From contig CAKRPJ010000003.1 of NCBI GenBank assembly GCA_934376955.1, positions 57,841-121,840 of the forward strand: 64,000 bases of DNA. The letters run 5' to 3'. Shown one piece after another: positions 25,766 through 34,405 of the stretch. This DNA is from CAKRPJ01 sp934376955 (GTDB lineage: Bacteria; Bacillota; Clostridia; Lachnospirales; Lachnospiraceae). Position 1 is the first letter of the stretch, and every line of letters starts with the position of its first letter. The position numbers and the translations under genes were made by a program. The notes under the pieces were generated by a model. The model was not told the origin of the DNA. It worked only from the letters and a program-made list of their open reading frames with translations, and made no database searches.

Positions 25766-28060
25766 ATGGATCAAAAGGCACCCAGATTTGTTCTGAAGCG
25801 CTTAGCCGGCTTTTTTCATTTTGTTTTTGCCTGCATAGCACTTATCGGCATCGGCTTCCTCTACTTAAACAGCAATTACGGCCGCGGGCTCGACTGGATC
25901 ACCAGCGAGACCTATGAACAATCCCCTGACTTTAATAAGAAGGTGCAAAACGATATCACAAGCATTTTCGATTACATCCAATATCAGGAGATCTTTGAGA
26001 CAAACGGCGAAGTGGACTACACAAAAAAAGTCCTCGAGCTTACAGACGGGCCGGGAGGCGACAAGACCTACACCCTGAATGATATTATCCTGTACGGAAA
26101 ATCTCTGGGGTACTATTTGGATGAAAATGATAATTATGCACTGAAGGGCGGCCCGGAAACGCTGACGGAGGAGGAGAGCGAACAATACTATGTCCGCTGG
26201 CGCTGTTATCAGTCTGAGGAGGAGCTGACCGGACCGGATCAGTCCTTCTCCACCCTGCCGCAGCTGACCTATGAGATCTTAAGAAGATATTCTTCTTATT
26301 ATTCGATCTATTCCCGGCTTATGTCCGACTTTACGAATTTTTATTTCCGTATCGCATTTTATTCCAAGAACAGCGCGATCTATGAGATCCACACCAATGC
26401 ATCCGAAATGTCCATCGATGACATGATGGCCATGGGAAAGTACATTTATTATGCCGGAGATTCCAATGACCTGACTGTCCGCACCAATTTTAATTCCACA
26501 TTTCCGAGTGTTCCGTCGCTCATGGCAAAATGCAACCCCTACACCGGAAATCAGAACTATATTATTGTCGGACTGGATACTTCCTATAAAGCTAACGATG
26601 ACTACTCCCGCGCCTATGCTGCCTATAACAGCTCAAGAAAGACCTTTATCTGCGGAATCTATCTGACGGCCATCGGGCTTTGCGGTTCCCTGCTCACCCT
26701 GATCTTTCTTACCTTTGTTTCCGGCCATCCGGCCTTCAGGGATCCGGCGATCGTCCTGTATCCCTTTGACCGGATGAAGACAGACTTCATGCTGATCCTG
26801 ATGGGAACGATCCTGTATCTTTGCATTACCTTCGGATCGCCGGTCATTTCAAAGCTGCTCCATCTGGTTCTGGCAGAAGCCTACTGGGACAGAGCTCAGC
26901 GTGTTGTAGTGCTGGGCATCATCTATCTGTGCAGCACTCTGACCTACTTCAGTCTGGTGCGCCGATATAAGTCGGAGACCCTGTGGTCAAACAGCCTTCT
27001 CCACGACCTGACAGACGTTCTCTCCGAGCATAGCTTTAAGTATCGCCTGACCTTAAGCTTCCTTCTGTATCTTGGAGCCAACGTCTTCCTGATCACAGCC
27101 GGAGCGATCTATTTCGTAAAAAATACAGAAGGGATCCTGCATTCGATCCCCTTCCTGATCGGATGCGTGATCTGGATAACCGGAAATCTGACCGTTTTCT
27201 TCTATCTTTATGCGAACGCCCGTCAGACCGACCGGATCTACGAAACCATCGAGCGGCTGGCCTCCGGAGAGACCGACTACAAGGTAGAGGTGTCCGGCTT
27301 CTTCAGTCTTGAATCCAAGCTGGCGGAGGGACTGAACCGGATCAGTGACGGACTTCAGACAGCACTTGCCGAGCAGGTGAAAAGTGAACGGCTTAAGGCT
27401 GATCTGATCACGAATGTGTCCCACGATATCAAAACACCGCTTACCTCTATCATCAACTATGTGGATCTGATCAAGAGAGAACACCCCGAGGATCCTACGA
27501 TCCAGAGGTATCTGGAGATATTGGATCAGAAATCCCAGCGTCTGAAGACCTTGACGGAAGATCTTGTGGAGGCCTCCAGAGCAAGCTCCGGAAATATCAA
27601 GCTGGAGATGGCCCACATCGATATCGTCGAGCTGGTACAGCAGACAAACGGTGAATTTGAAGAAAAATATGCCCTCCGGCACTTAGATATCGTCACCTCT
27701 CTCCCCAATGAGGTCATCATGATCGAGGCCGATGGAAGACGCCTGTGGCGCGTGCTGGAAAATCTTTACAATAATGCCTTTAAATATGCCCTGGAAGGCA
27801 CCCGAGTCTACGTCGGGATCGAGGATCAGGGCTCCGAGGTCGTATTTTCGATCAAAAATGTATCCTCATCCCCGCTTAACATCAGCCCGGATGAACTGAC
27901 GGAACGCTTTGTCCGTGGTGATACCTCAAGAACAACAGAGGGAAGCGGACTCGGACTTTCCATCGCAAAGGATCTTACCACCCTTCAGGGCGGAAAATTC
28001 CAGATCACCATCGACGGCGATCTGTTTAAGGCTGAAATTACATTTCCAATCACAAACTAA
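25766..28060 (+). CDS. Membrane sensor histidine kinase
   Basis: A 764-residue kinase, cognate to the preceding response regulator. It has one membrane segment at about 15-35, a sensor region of about 260 extracytoplasmic residues (35-290) without a recognised fold, then six or so membrane segments between 290 and 495, a HAMP-like linker, HisKA with His553 (TNVSHDIKTPLTS), and HATPase_c ending in GSGLGLSIAK. The multi-pass membrane block between sensor and kinase is larger than in common two-segment kinases. It ends in a good terminator, so the pair forms an operon. Confidence 0.93.
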   Translation: MDQKAPRFVLKRLAGFFHFVFACIALIGIGFLYLNSNYGRGLDWITSETYEQSPDFNKKVQNDITSIFDYIQYQEIFETNGEVDYTKKVLELTDGPGGDKTYTLNDIILYGKSLGYYLDENDNYALKGGPETLTEEESEQYYVRWRCYQSEEELTGPDQSFSTLPQLTYEILRRYSSYYSIYSRLMSDFTNFYFRIAFYSKNSAIYEIHTNASEMSIDDMMAMGKYIYYAGDSNDLTVRTNFNSTFPSVPSLMAKCNPYTGNQNYIIVGLDTSYKANDDYSRAYAAYNSSRKTFICGIYLTAIGLCGSLLTLIFLTFVSGHPAFRDPAIVLYPFDRMKTDFMLILMGTILYLCITFGSPVISKLLHLVLAEAYWDRAQRVVVLGIIYLCSTLTYFSLVRRYKSETLWSNSLLHDLTDVLSEHSFKYRLTLSFLLYLGANVFLITAGAIYFVKNTEGILHSIPFLIGCVIWITGNLTVFFYLYANARQTDRIYETIERLASGETDYKVEVSGFFSLESKLAEGLNRISDGLQTALAEQVKSERLKADLITNVSHDIKTPLTSIINYVDLIKREHPEDPTIQRYLEILDQKSQRLKTLTEDLVEASRASSGNIKLEMAHIDIVELVQQTNGEFEEKYALRHLDIVTSLPNEVIMIEADGRRLWRVLENLYNNAFKYALEGTRVYVGIEDQGSEVVFSIKNVSSSPLNISPDELTERFVRGDTSRTTEGSGLGLSIAKDLTTLQGGKFQITIDGDLFKAEITFPITN

Positions 28061-28097
28061 CCGTTACAACTGATCTATACTTCTGAAATAACGGATT

Positions 28098-28140
28098 AAA
28101 AGCTGAGGGATTGCACATACTATCCCTCAGCTTTTCTTTT
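28098..28140 (+). terminator. Terminator of the two-component operon
   Basis: AAAAGCTGAGGGAT at 28098-28111 pairs perfectly with ATCCCTCAGCTTTT at 28122-28135, followed by CTTTT. Confidence 0.92.
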
Positions 28141-28176
28141 AATAAAAAATCATTATCATTATTTCAGGAGGTCTCC

Positions 28177-29397
28177 ATGGAAAATACAACTCCCGGATCC
28201 GGTATCCTAACACCGCTCCCAAAATCGAAAAAAAATGCCGTCACCGCTGGGTGTATTCTCTTAATGCTTTCCATCACCATGTTCGGAGTCGGCTTTTTCG
28301 TTATTCAGGGGCCGATCCTTGCAGAAATGAATGCATCCGAAGCTTATTCCCTTTTAACCCTTCTCGCATCCTTAGGCCTTTCCGTCATGACTCCCATCGG
28401 CGGCCGGCTCGGGGATCTGTTTGGTCGGAGAAAGCTCGTTCTCATCTCCGGTCTGCTCTGTATTCTTTGCAGCATCGGTATGAGTTTCATCCGCTCGATC
28501 CTTCCGTTTTTTATCCTCCGTTTTCTTCTGGGGGCCGCCCAAGGGGCATCGATGTCCATTCCCTACATTCTTCTTCGGGAGATCAACGAGCCGAAGGAGG
28601 TTCCGCGGGCTATGGGATTTCTCGCCAGTGCGATCGCCATCGGCGGCTTTGGCGGCAGCATCCTGCTGGGTGCCATGGCAGATGCCGGATATCTTAGCGC
28701 AGCGATCCTGCTCCCGTCCCTTCCGCTTCTTCCCGGCATCCTTCTGATCGCAGCCGGAGCACCGAACAAAAAGGGCGGGGTGAAAGGCCCAATTATTCCT
28801 GTATATCTTTTTAAAAACCGTTCCTATGTGCTCCTTTTGGTCATTGGATTCATCAGCTGCTTTTACCAGACTGCCATGAATGCCTATGCGCCGGTAGCTG
28901 TTCAGCAGATTTTAAGGGCCTCTGCCGCTGCTTCCGGCTCCCTGCAGCTTCCCCGGACTATCGTGACCATGTTTTTTCCGGCACTTTTCGGAAGCTGGAT
29001 CGGAAAAAACCGGAAAAACCTGTGGTTTGCTATGGCAATGGCTACGGGACTTATCACACTTGCCTATATCCCTCTTTGTTTTACCACACCGCAGATGCCG
29101 ATCTATGTCTATATCCTTGCCCTCGGCGTGACCGGGATTGCGGAAAGCTTCCGCTCCGTATCTGTCACTCCTGCCGCCCAGGCCACCCTGAAGCCGCAGG
29201 ATCTGGGCGTCGGAACCTCCCTGATTACTTTTATTAACTCCTTGTCCGGTCTGAGTGCAGCCACTGTCTACGGTGCGATCTACCGAATGTATCCGGGCTC
29301 CTTACAGACAGCCATCAATCGGATCCATCTGTTTACCGCAGTGATCTCCGCGGTCGGACTTTTAACCGTCATCTATTCGGCACGCTCCTCCTCTTAG
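28177..29397 (+). CDS. MFS transporter
   Basis: A 406-residue major facilitator with about 12 membrane segments. The first cytoplasmic loop GGRLGDLFGRRKLV (about residues 70-83) is the MFS signature. The layout (LLTLLASLGLSVMTPIGGR, then FLLGAAQGASMSIPY) recalls drug/H+ antiporters of the EmrB/QacA side, but substrate is not assignable. The start at 28177 has AGGAGG 6 nt upstream. The frame's longer start at 28111 lies in the preceding terminator and is rejected. No obvious partner gene. Confidence 0.9.
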   Translation: MENTTPGSGILTPLPKSKKNAVTAGCILLMLSITMFGVGFFVIQGPILAEMNASEAYSLLTLLASLGLSVMTPIGGRLGDLFGRRKLVLISGLLCILCSIGMSFIRSILPFFILRFLLGAAQGASMSIPYILLREINEPKEVPRAMGFLASAIAIGGFGGSILLGAMADAGYLSAAILLPSLPLLPGILLIAAGAPNKKGGVKGPIIPVYLFKNRSYVLLLVIGFISCFYQTAMNAYAPVAVQQILRASAAASGSLQLPRTIVTMFFPALFGSWIGKNRKNLWFAMAMATGLITLAYIPLCFTTPQMPIYVYILALGVTGIAESFRSVSVTPAAQATLKPQDLGVGTSLITFINSLSGLSAATVYGAIYRMYPGSLQTAINRIHLFTAVISAVGLLTVIYSARSSS

Positions 29398-29430
29398 CCG
29401 TTATCCCGGCTTCAGCGCCCTTTTTCCTTA

Positions 29431-29459
29431 TTGTCGCAGAACCAAAATGATGGTATACT
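29431..29459 (+). promoter_or_regulatory. Promoter of the HD-LarE gene
   Basis: TTGTCG at 29431-29436 and TATACT at 29454-29459 with a 17-nt spacer, 25 nt before the start codon and its GGAGG site. Confidence 0.65.
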
Positions 29460-29483
29460 AAAGCGCAAATAAGGAGGGATTTT

Positions 29484-31109
29484 ATGGAACAGACATTTTC
29501 CTTTGCTGCATATAAGAAAATATTCGACGATTATGCCGCCCATTATAATATCCATGACGGACGGGTCGCATTAAAGATCACCCACACCGACGCTGTTGTC
29601 TCGGTCATGGAGCAGCTTTGCACTATGCGGGGTCTGTCCGAGCATACAAAAAACATGGCACTGCTCTGTGCTCTGTTTCACGATATCGGCAGATTTGAAC
29701 AGCTGCAGCAATATGGCACATTTTTAGATTATAAAAGCATCGACCACGCAGAATTAAGCTGCCGTGTGCTGCAGGAAAATAATATCCTTTCTGCCCTTTG
29801 CGAAACCGACAGAGAAAATATCCTGACTGCGATCTCTAATCACAACAAGCTCCATATCAGTGAGGAGGTCTTATCTGACAGATACACCTTGGACGGAGAA
29901 GAACGTCTGACCCTGTGCAGACTGATCCGTGATGCTGACAAATGTGATATTTTCCGCGTATTTGCCACAGATGACATGGTGGATGTTGTAGGAGCTTCCG
30001 AGGAGCAGATCGCAAAAGAAACAATAAGCCCCTTAGCCCTTTCAGCGATCCGAAACCACTGCTGCGTAAACAAGAATCTCCGCCAGACCTATCTGGATCA
30101 CTGGGTAAATTTTCTGGGATTTGTTTTTGACATCAACTATCCGGAAAGCATCCGGATCATCAAATCACAGGGATATTATCGGATGCCCTTTGACCGCACC
30201 GTCTTCACCAACCCGGAAACAGCAGAAAATGTAAAAGAAGTGCTTTCTGAAATTGAAACGTATATGCAGGAGTTTTCCGGGATCCCGGCCGAGCCTGTCC
30301 CGGATCAGCTTGTGCCGGATGTGCTGCAGGAATTTTTCCGCGCTCATCCCGTCCTCGCACTGGCCTTTTCCGGCGGTACAGATTCCGCTTACCTTTTATA
30401 TGCTGCTAAAACCTGCGGCTGCAAGCTCCACGCCTACTATGCATCCTCTCCCTTTCAGCCCGCCTTTGAGCTGGAGGATGCCAAGCGGCTGGCCGAGCGC
30501 TTAAATGTCCCTATGACTGTGCTGCCGCTCAATGTTTTAGATAATGAAACGATCCAGAAGAATCCAAAGGATCGCTGCTATTACTGCAAAAACGCAATTT
30601 TTTCCCATATCCTGAAGACTGCCGCCAAGGATGGTTATTCCGAGATCATTGACGGAACGAATGCCTCCGATGACGCCGGCGACCGCCCAGGTATGAGAGC
30701 TTTAAAAGAGCTTCAGGTTCTTTCTCCCCTGCGTCTTTGCGGCATAACAAAAAAAGCGCTCCGGGAATATTCCCGCAACGCCGGGCTTTTTACATGGAAT
30801 AAGCCGGCCTACGCCTGTCTGGCTACCAGAATCCCGACGGGAACCGAGATCGACTTATCCATATTAAAGCATGTGGAATACGCAGAGCAGACGCTTGCTG
30901 CCATGGGCTTTGAGGATTTCCGTGTCCGTGTACTGCCGCAGTCTGCCTCCGGCTGCCTGCCGGAAAACCGTATATGGGCAGCAAAGCTCCAGATCACAGA
31001 GGAACAGCTTCCGCTCCTTATGGAAAAACGGCCCCTTATCCTCAAGGAGCTTAACGATCATTTCTCCGATATTCTTCTGGATCTTACCGTAAGGCCGTCT
31101 TCCTTATAA
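29484..31109 (+). CDS. larE: HD domain fused to LarE-type sulfur transferase
   Basis: A 541-residue two-domain protein. Residues 1-about 235 form an HD phosphohydrolase-like domain with the dyad H66-D67 (LFHDIGRF) and further ligands near H89 and D151. Residues about 270-541 form LarE, which transfers sulfur to the pyridinium biscarboxylate precursor of the nickel-pincer nucleotide cofactor. The PP-loop SGGTDS is at 296-301. C365 and C368 (CYYC) and C445 (PAYACLATR) give the three-cysteine set reported for [4Fe-4S]-dependent LarE rather than the single-Cys sacrificial type. LarB, LarC and LarA are not in the window. The HD fusion is unusual and its substrate unknown. Confidence 0.88.
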   Translation: MEQTFSFAAYKKIFDDYAAHYNIHDGRVALKITHTDAVVSVMEQLCTMRGLSEHTKNMALLCALFHDIGRFEQLQQYGTFLDYKSIDHAELSCRVLQENNILSALCETDRENILTAISNHNKLHISEEVLSDRYTLDGEERLTLCRLIRDADKCDIFRVFATDDMVDVVGASEEQIAKETISPLALSAIRNHCCVNKNLRQTYLDHWVNFLGFVFDINYPESIRIIKSQGYYRMPFDRTVFTNPETAENVKEVLSEIETYMQEFSGIPAEPVPDQLVPDVLQEFFRAHPVLALAFSGGTDSAYLLYAAKTCGCKLHAYYASSPFQPAFELEDAKRLAERLNVPMTVLPLNVLDNETIQKNPKDRCYYCKNAIFSHILKTAAKDGYSEIIDGTNASDDAGDRPGMRALKELQVLSPLRLCGITKKALREYSRNAGLFTWNKPAYACLATRIPTGTEIDLSILKHVEYAEQTLAAMGFEDFRVRVLPQSASGCLPENRIWAAKLQITEEQLPLLMEKRPLILKELNDHFSDILLDLTVRPSSL

Positions 31110-31381
31110 AGATTGCGGAACGTGTTCTCGTAATACTCATTTAACCATTCGATCGACTTTTTCAGACCTTCCTCGTTAAATTCAAATTCGCGGAAGGTCT
31201 TTTTTTCCTCCTCTGTTACGGAAAAGCTGAAGGGCCCGGGCCAGACTATCGCCTGAAGCTGCTCCTGCTCCTTTTCCTCCTCCTTTATTTTTCGGATCAT
31301 AAAGTGCATTCCCGCGTGGCTTCCCGTAAAAACAGTTTTTTTCAAAAAGGGAATGGATAACATTCCATCCAGATCGATCAT
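31058..31381 (-). CDS. Small conserved hypothetical protein
   Basis: A 107-residue acidic protein beginning MIDLDGMLSIPFLKK with a GGAGGG site 8 nt upstream. It recalls small soluble Lachnospiraceae proteins of unknown function with a WP-x-PF-x-F turn and a C-terminal (E/D)W-LNE-Y helix. The last 52 nt overlap the 3' end of the convergent HD-LarE gene, so both C-termini are encoded by the same DNA on opposite strands. No activity is assigned. Confidence 0.7.
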   Translation of the reverse strand: MIDLDGMLSIPFLKKTVFTGSHAGMHFMIRKIKEEEKEQEQLQAIVWPGPFSFSVTEEEKKTFREFEFNEEGLKKSIEWLNEYYENTFRNLYKEDGLTVRSRRISEK

Positions 31382-31407
31382 TTCAAACCCTCCTTTTGTC
31401 ATTTATC

Positions 31408-31435
31408 TTGACAAATTTCGTACATATTTTAAGAT
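31408..31435 (+). promoter_or_regulatory. Promoter of the M20 amidohydrolase gene
   Basis: TTGACA at 31408-31413 and TAAGAT at 31430-31435 with a 16-nt spacer, 33 nt before the start codon. Confidence 0.6.
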
Positions 31436-31468
31436 AGAAGTATCACTAAATCGAAAGGAAACGAAGCC

Positions 31469-32644
31469 ATGAATCAAATTGTAAAAAAACTTGTCGATGC
31501 TCATGAAGATCAGCTGAAAGAATTCCGCCACCATCTCCATGCGAATCCGGAGCTCTCCTTTGAAGAATACAAAACTGCCGAATTCATTCGTGAGAACTTG
31601 ACAAAAATGGGGATCCGCCTTCAGGAAAACATTACCGGCACCAGCACGGTAGGAATCCTTGAGGGAAGCGAGCCCGGCCCCTGTATCGCCTTCCGTGCAG
31701 ATATCGATGCCCTTCCTGTCAATGAAGAAAACGATCTTCCTTATATCTCCAAGGTTCCCGGTGTCATGCATGCCTGCGGACATGACACCCATACTGCCTG
31801 CCTTCTTTCTCTTGCCTCCATCCTCTCCTCTCATAAAGAGCTGGTAAAGGGTAAGGTAAAATTTATTTTCCAGGCTGCCGAGGAAAAGCTTCCGGGCGGT
31901 GCAAAGGCCCTCTGTGCTGACGGTGCCTTAGACGGAGTGGACATGATCTTCGGACTCCACTGTTCCTCAAGCGAGCCTCTCGGAACCATCAGTGTATGCC
32001 ATAATGTCAGCTCTGCCGCTATCGGCATATATGAGGTCACCGTCAACGGAAAGGGCGGACACGGAAGCTCACCTCACGAAGCCAAAAACCCGGTTCCGGT
32101 TGCATGTATGCTGGCAGGCGCCTTAAACCAGCTGCTCCCGGAGAAAAAGAGCCCGACAGAAAGCGGTGTTCTCACTGTTTCTTATATTAATGGCGGACAG
32201 TATCCGAACATTATCCCGGAAAACATCACTCTGGGCGGAAACATCCGTACACTGAACAATGAGCTGATCAAGCGTATCTTTGATTACATCCATTCTGTCA
32301 GCAAGGGGATCTGCGAAGGCTACGGCCTGACCTGTGATGTGACCACAACTCTCGGCTATCCGGCTACCGTCAACACTCCGGAATATGCAGACGTTATCGC
32401 AGATGCTGCCGCAGAGCTTGGCTACGACGTAAAGGAAGCTCCCATTTCATTAGGCGGAGAGGACTTCGCTTACTATGTAATGGAAAAGCCGGGAGCCTTT
32501 ATCCATGTCGGCATGGCAGATCCGGAAAGACCGATCACCTCCACACCGCACCACAACTGTCACTTCCAGCTTGACGAAAGAGGACTGCGTATCGCTCTCG
32601 AAACAGAGCTTGCCTTCTATCTCAAGGTGACAAAGCAGGATTAA
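31469..32644 (+). CDS. M20-family amidohydrolase
   Basis: A 391-residue metallo-hydrolase of the group that includes N-acyl-amino-acid and IAA-amino-acid hydrolases. Metal and catalytic motifs are MHACGHDTHTA (about residues 99-109), AAEEKLPGG (about 134), GLHCSS (about 154) and the C-terminal GGEDFAYY with the final His in PHHNCHF. The dimerisation lid lies at about 180-295. There is no signal peptide, so it acts in the cytosol, probably releasing amino acids from N-acyl or peptide conjugates. Exact substrate unknown. Single gene with its own promoter and ribosome-binding site. Confidence 0.92.
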   Translation: MNQIVKKLVDAHEDQLKEFRHHLHANPELSFEEYKTAEFIRENLTKMGIRLQENITGTSTVGILEGSEPGPCIAFRADIDALPVNEENDLPYISKVPGVMHACGHDTHTACLLSLASILSSHKELVKGKVKFIFQAAEEKLPGGAKALCADGALDGVDMIFGLHCSSSEPLGTISVCHNVSSAAIGIYEVTVNGKGGHGSSPHEAKNPVPVACMLAGALNQLLPEKKSPTESGVLTVSYINGGQYPNIIPENITLGGNIRTLNNELIKRIFDYIHSVSKGICEGYGLTCDVTTTLGYPATVNTPEYADVIADAAAELGYDVKEAPISLGGEDFAYYVMEKPGAFIHVGMADPERPITSTPHHNCHFQLDERGLRIALETELAFYLKVTKQD

Positions 32645-32690
32645 TCTTTTTACAGGGCTTCTGTGAAGCTTATGGAGCTTTTATGGAGCT

Positions 32691-33650
32691 TTATCTATCC
32701 TTTACAGCCGGAATGCCGTAGGCGCTGTCTGCCTTCATGACTCCCCGAAGGATCGCCTCGGACATGACCTGAGCCGCCAGAGTTCCGACCATATCCTGAT
32801 CCGCTTCCACACTGCCTGTAGACATTGCATAAATGCTGTCTCCATCGGCTGTTGTGTGAAGCGGACGGATGGATCTGGCGTACCCGTCATGTGTCATCCC
32901 CGCGATCTTACAGAGCTGCGTTTTATTAAATCGGGCATTCGTTATCACAACGCCGATGGTGGTATTTTCCACAAATTTATTTCGGATCACCTCATAGCTC
33001 TTATAGATCTCGTCCTCCGTACACCGGAAGGTCTTTTTATCTTCGGAAAGAAGCCCCGCTGCCTTTTTCCCGGTCTTCCAATCATAAATATCACCCAGCG
33101 CATTCACTGCCACGATCGCTCCCACCTTCAGCTCTCCGATCTGCACGGCGTAGCTCCCGATGCCCGATTTCATGCAATACTCCATGCCGCACAGCTTTCC
33201 GACCGTTGCTCCGGTTCCCGCTCCGACATTTCCGTCTCTGTAATTTCCCTTTTCCGCATTCTCACAGGCACGATACCCCATCTCCTTATCCGGGCGCACC
33301 TTGCAGGAAGCGACCGTAAGATCAAACAGACAGGACTGGCATACAAGAGGAACCTTCGTCACTCCAACGTCGAAGCCGATATCCTTTTCCTCCAGATATT
33401 GCATGACTCCTCCTGCTGCATCCAGTCCGAAGGCACTTCCGCCGCTTAAAAGCACAGCATGGATCTTCTCCGCCGCAGCCATCGGCTTTAAAAGCTCCGA
33501 TTCTCTGGAAGCCGGGCCGCCTCCCCGCACATCCAGCCCGGTCGGGGCTCCATTCTCACAGATGATAACGGTACATCCGGTTCCCGCTTCCACATTCTCT
33601 GCATTTCCGATCTTGATATTCTCAATTTCCCTTATACTGATTTCCTGCAT
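32691..33650 (-). CDS. P1 (S58, DmpA-like) family peptidase
   Basis: A 319-residue protein of the DmpA/P1 group of N-terminal nucleophile-like aminopeptidases. Typical segments are the N-terminal GNAENVEAGTGCTVI, VRGGGPASRES near residue 43, LLSGGSAFGLDAAGGV near 67, GNVGAGTGATVGK near 141 and the catalytic region TNARFNKTQL near 247, where self-cleavage occurs in studied relatives. Members cleave N-terminal residues from small peptides or amides. A palindrome at 33706-33735 lies upstream. It is convergent with the M20 gene, 46 nt apart, so both could serve peptide or amide salvage. Confidence 0.88.
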   Translation of the reverse strand: MQEISIREIENIKIGNAENVEAGTGCTVIICENGAPTGLDVRGGGPASRESELLKPMAAAEKIHAVLLSGGSAFGLDAAGGVMQYLEEKDIGFDVGVTKVPLVCQSCLFDLTVASCKVRPDKEMGYRACENAEKGNYRDGNVGAGTGATVGKLCGMEYCMKSGIGSYAVQIGELKVGAIVAVNALGDIYDWKTGKKAAGLLSEDKKTFRCTEDEIYKSYEVIRNKFVENTTIGVVITNARFNKTQLCKIAGMTHDGYARSIRPLHTTADGDSIYAMSTGSVEADQDMVGTLAAQVMSEAILRGVMKADSAYGIPAVKDR

Positions 33651-33736
33651 GGCTATTCTCCCTTCATCGATAAATGGTAAGATGCATCGGATATATTTTT
33701 TATGTAACAGGGAATTCCTCGGAATTTCCTGTTATA

Positions 33737-33787
33737 TAAAAAAAGCACCGACCCCACAGCTCTTGCGTCTGTAAAATCAGTGCTTTT
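33737..33787 (-). terminator. Terminator of the proximal tRNA-Lys gene
   Basis: On the minus strand AAAGCACTGA pairs with the distal GTGCTTT arm and is followed by TTTTTATA. It begins 4 nt past the tRNA 3' end. Confidence 0.85.
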
Positions 33788-33790
33788 CAT

Positions 33791-33862
33791 GCGCCTTCGG
33801 GGGCTCGAACCCCGGACAAATAGATTAAGAGTCTACTGCTCTACCAACTGAGCTAAAGGCGC
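33791..33862 (-). tRNA. tRNA-Lys (anticodon CTT), copy 1
   Basis: The 72-nt cloverleaf is complete: acceptor GCGCCTT/AAGGCGC, D stem GCTC/GAGC, anticodon stem GTAGA/TCTAT with loop CTCTTAA giving anticodon CTT, and T stem CGGGG/CCCCG with TTCGAGC. The 3' CCA is not encoded. It has its own promoter and terminator and is identical over its length to copy 2. Confidence 0.97.
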
Positions 33863-33897
33863 ATATAAAATTGTGTCTTTTCTTTAAGACGTGTTTC

Positions 33898-33926
33898 ATT
33901 ATACGTCATGGATCAATAAATGTCAA
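33898..33926 (-). promoter_or_regulatory. Promoter of tRNA-Lys copy 1
   Basis: On the minus strand TTGACA (33921-33926) and TATAAT (33898-33903) match both consensus boxes perfectly with a 17-nt spacer. Confidence 0.92.
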
Positions 33927-33970
33927 CCCTTTTTTTATTTTTTCTTCAATCGAAAATTTCAGGAAAAACA

Positions 33971-34022
33971 AAACAAAAAGCACCAACCCCGCAGCTCTCT
34001 CGTCTGCAAAATCAGTGCTTCT
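33971..34022 (-). terminator. Terminator of the distal tRNA-Lys gene
   Basis: On the minus strand AAGCACTGA and its distal GTGCTTTTTG partner enclose a GC-rich loop. It is a diverged copy of the terminator at 33737-33787, consistent with tandem duplication of the whole unit. Confidence 0.85.
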
Positions 34023-34027
34023 CTCGT

Positions 34028-34099
34028 GCGCCTTCGGGGGCTCGAACCCCGGACAAATAGATTAAGAGTCTACTGCTCTACCAACTGAGCTAAAGGCGC
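34028..34099 (-). tRNA. tRNA-Lys (anticodon CTT), copy 2
   Basis: The same 72-nt sequence as copy 1, offset by 237 nt, with the same anticodon CTT, no encoded CCA and its own promoter and terminator. Confidence 0.97.
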
Positions 34100-34133
34100 T
34101 GACCTTTTGTGTCATATCGGTGACACGTCTGCT

Positions 34134-34162
34134 ATTATATGACACCGTTCTCAAAAAGTCAA
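34134..34162 (-). promoter_or_regulatory. Promoter of tRNA-Lys copy 2
   Basis: On the minus strand TTGACT (34157-34162) and TATAAT (34134-34139) with a 17-nt spacer, upstream of the tRNA end at 34099. Confidence 0.9.
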
Positions 34163-34207
34163 CACCTTTTTTAATTTTTTTTAAAATTTTTTTAATTTTT
34201 TTTACAT

Positions 34208-34345
34208 CTATTTTTTCTTGTCCCCGCACAAGGCGGCCTCCGCTTCGGCAAAGCACTTTTTTAGCCGGAGGATCCTCTTGTTCAGCTCGGTTTTATCGCA
34301 GGTGATCCGCTCCAGACAGCGTATGATCTTATTTTTTGTGTTCAC
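34208..34345 (-). CDS. Possible 45-aa basic, Cys-containing protein
   Basis: A frame of 45 codons from a GTG at 34345, with GGAG about 10 nt upstream. Base composition and codon use look coding and contrast with the AT-rich DNA on either side. The peptide is helical and basic with Cys at residues 10, 16, 31 and 40. It follows trmB on the same strand by 60 nt and may be its operon partner. Function unknown; existence is not certain. Confidence 0.42.
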   Translation of the reverse strand: MNTKNKIIRCLERITCDKTELNKRILRLKKCFAEAEAALCGDKKK

Positions 34346-34405
34346 AAAAACAATTCTCCGCTTTTTTTATAAGTATATGCATTCTCTATTACGGATCTTC
34401 CTTTT

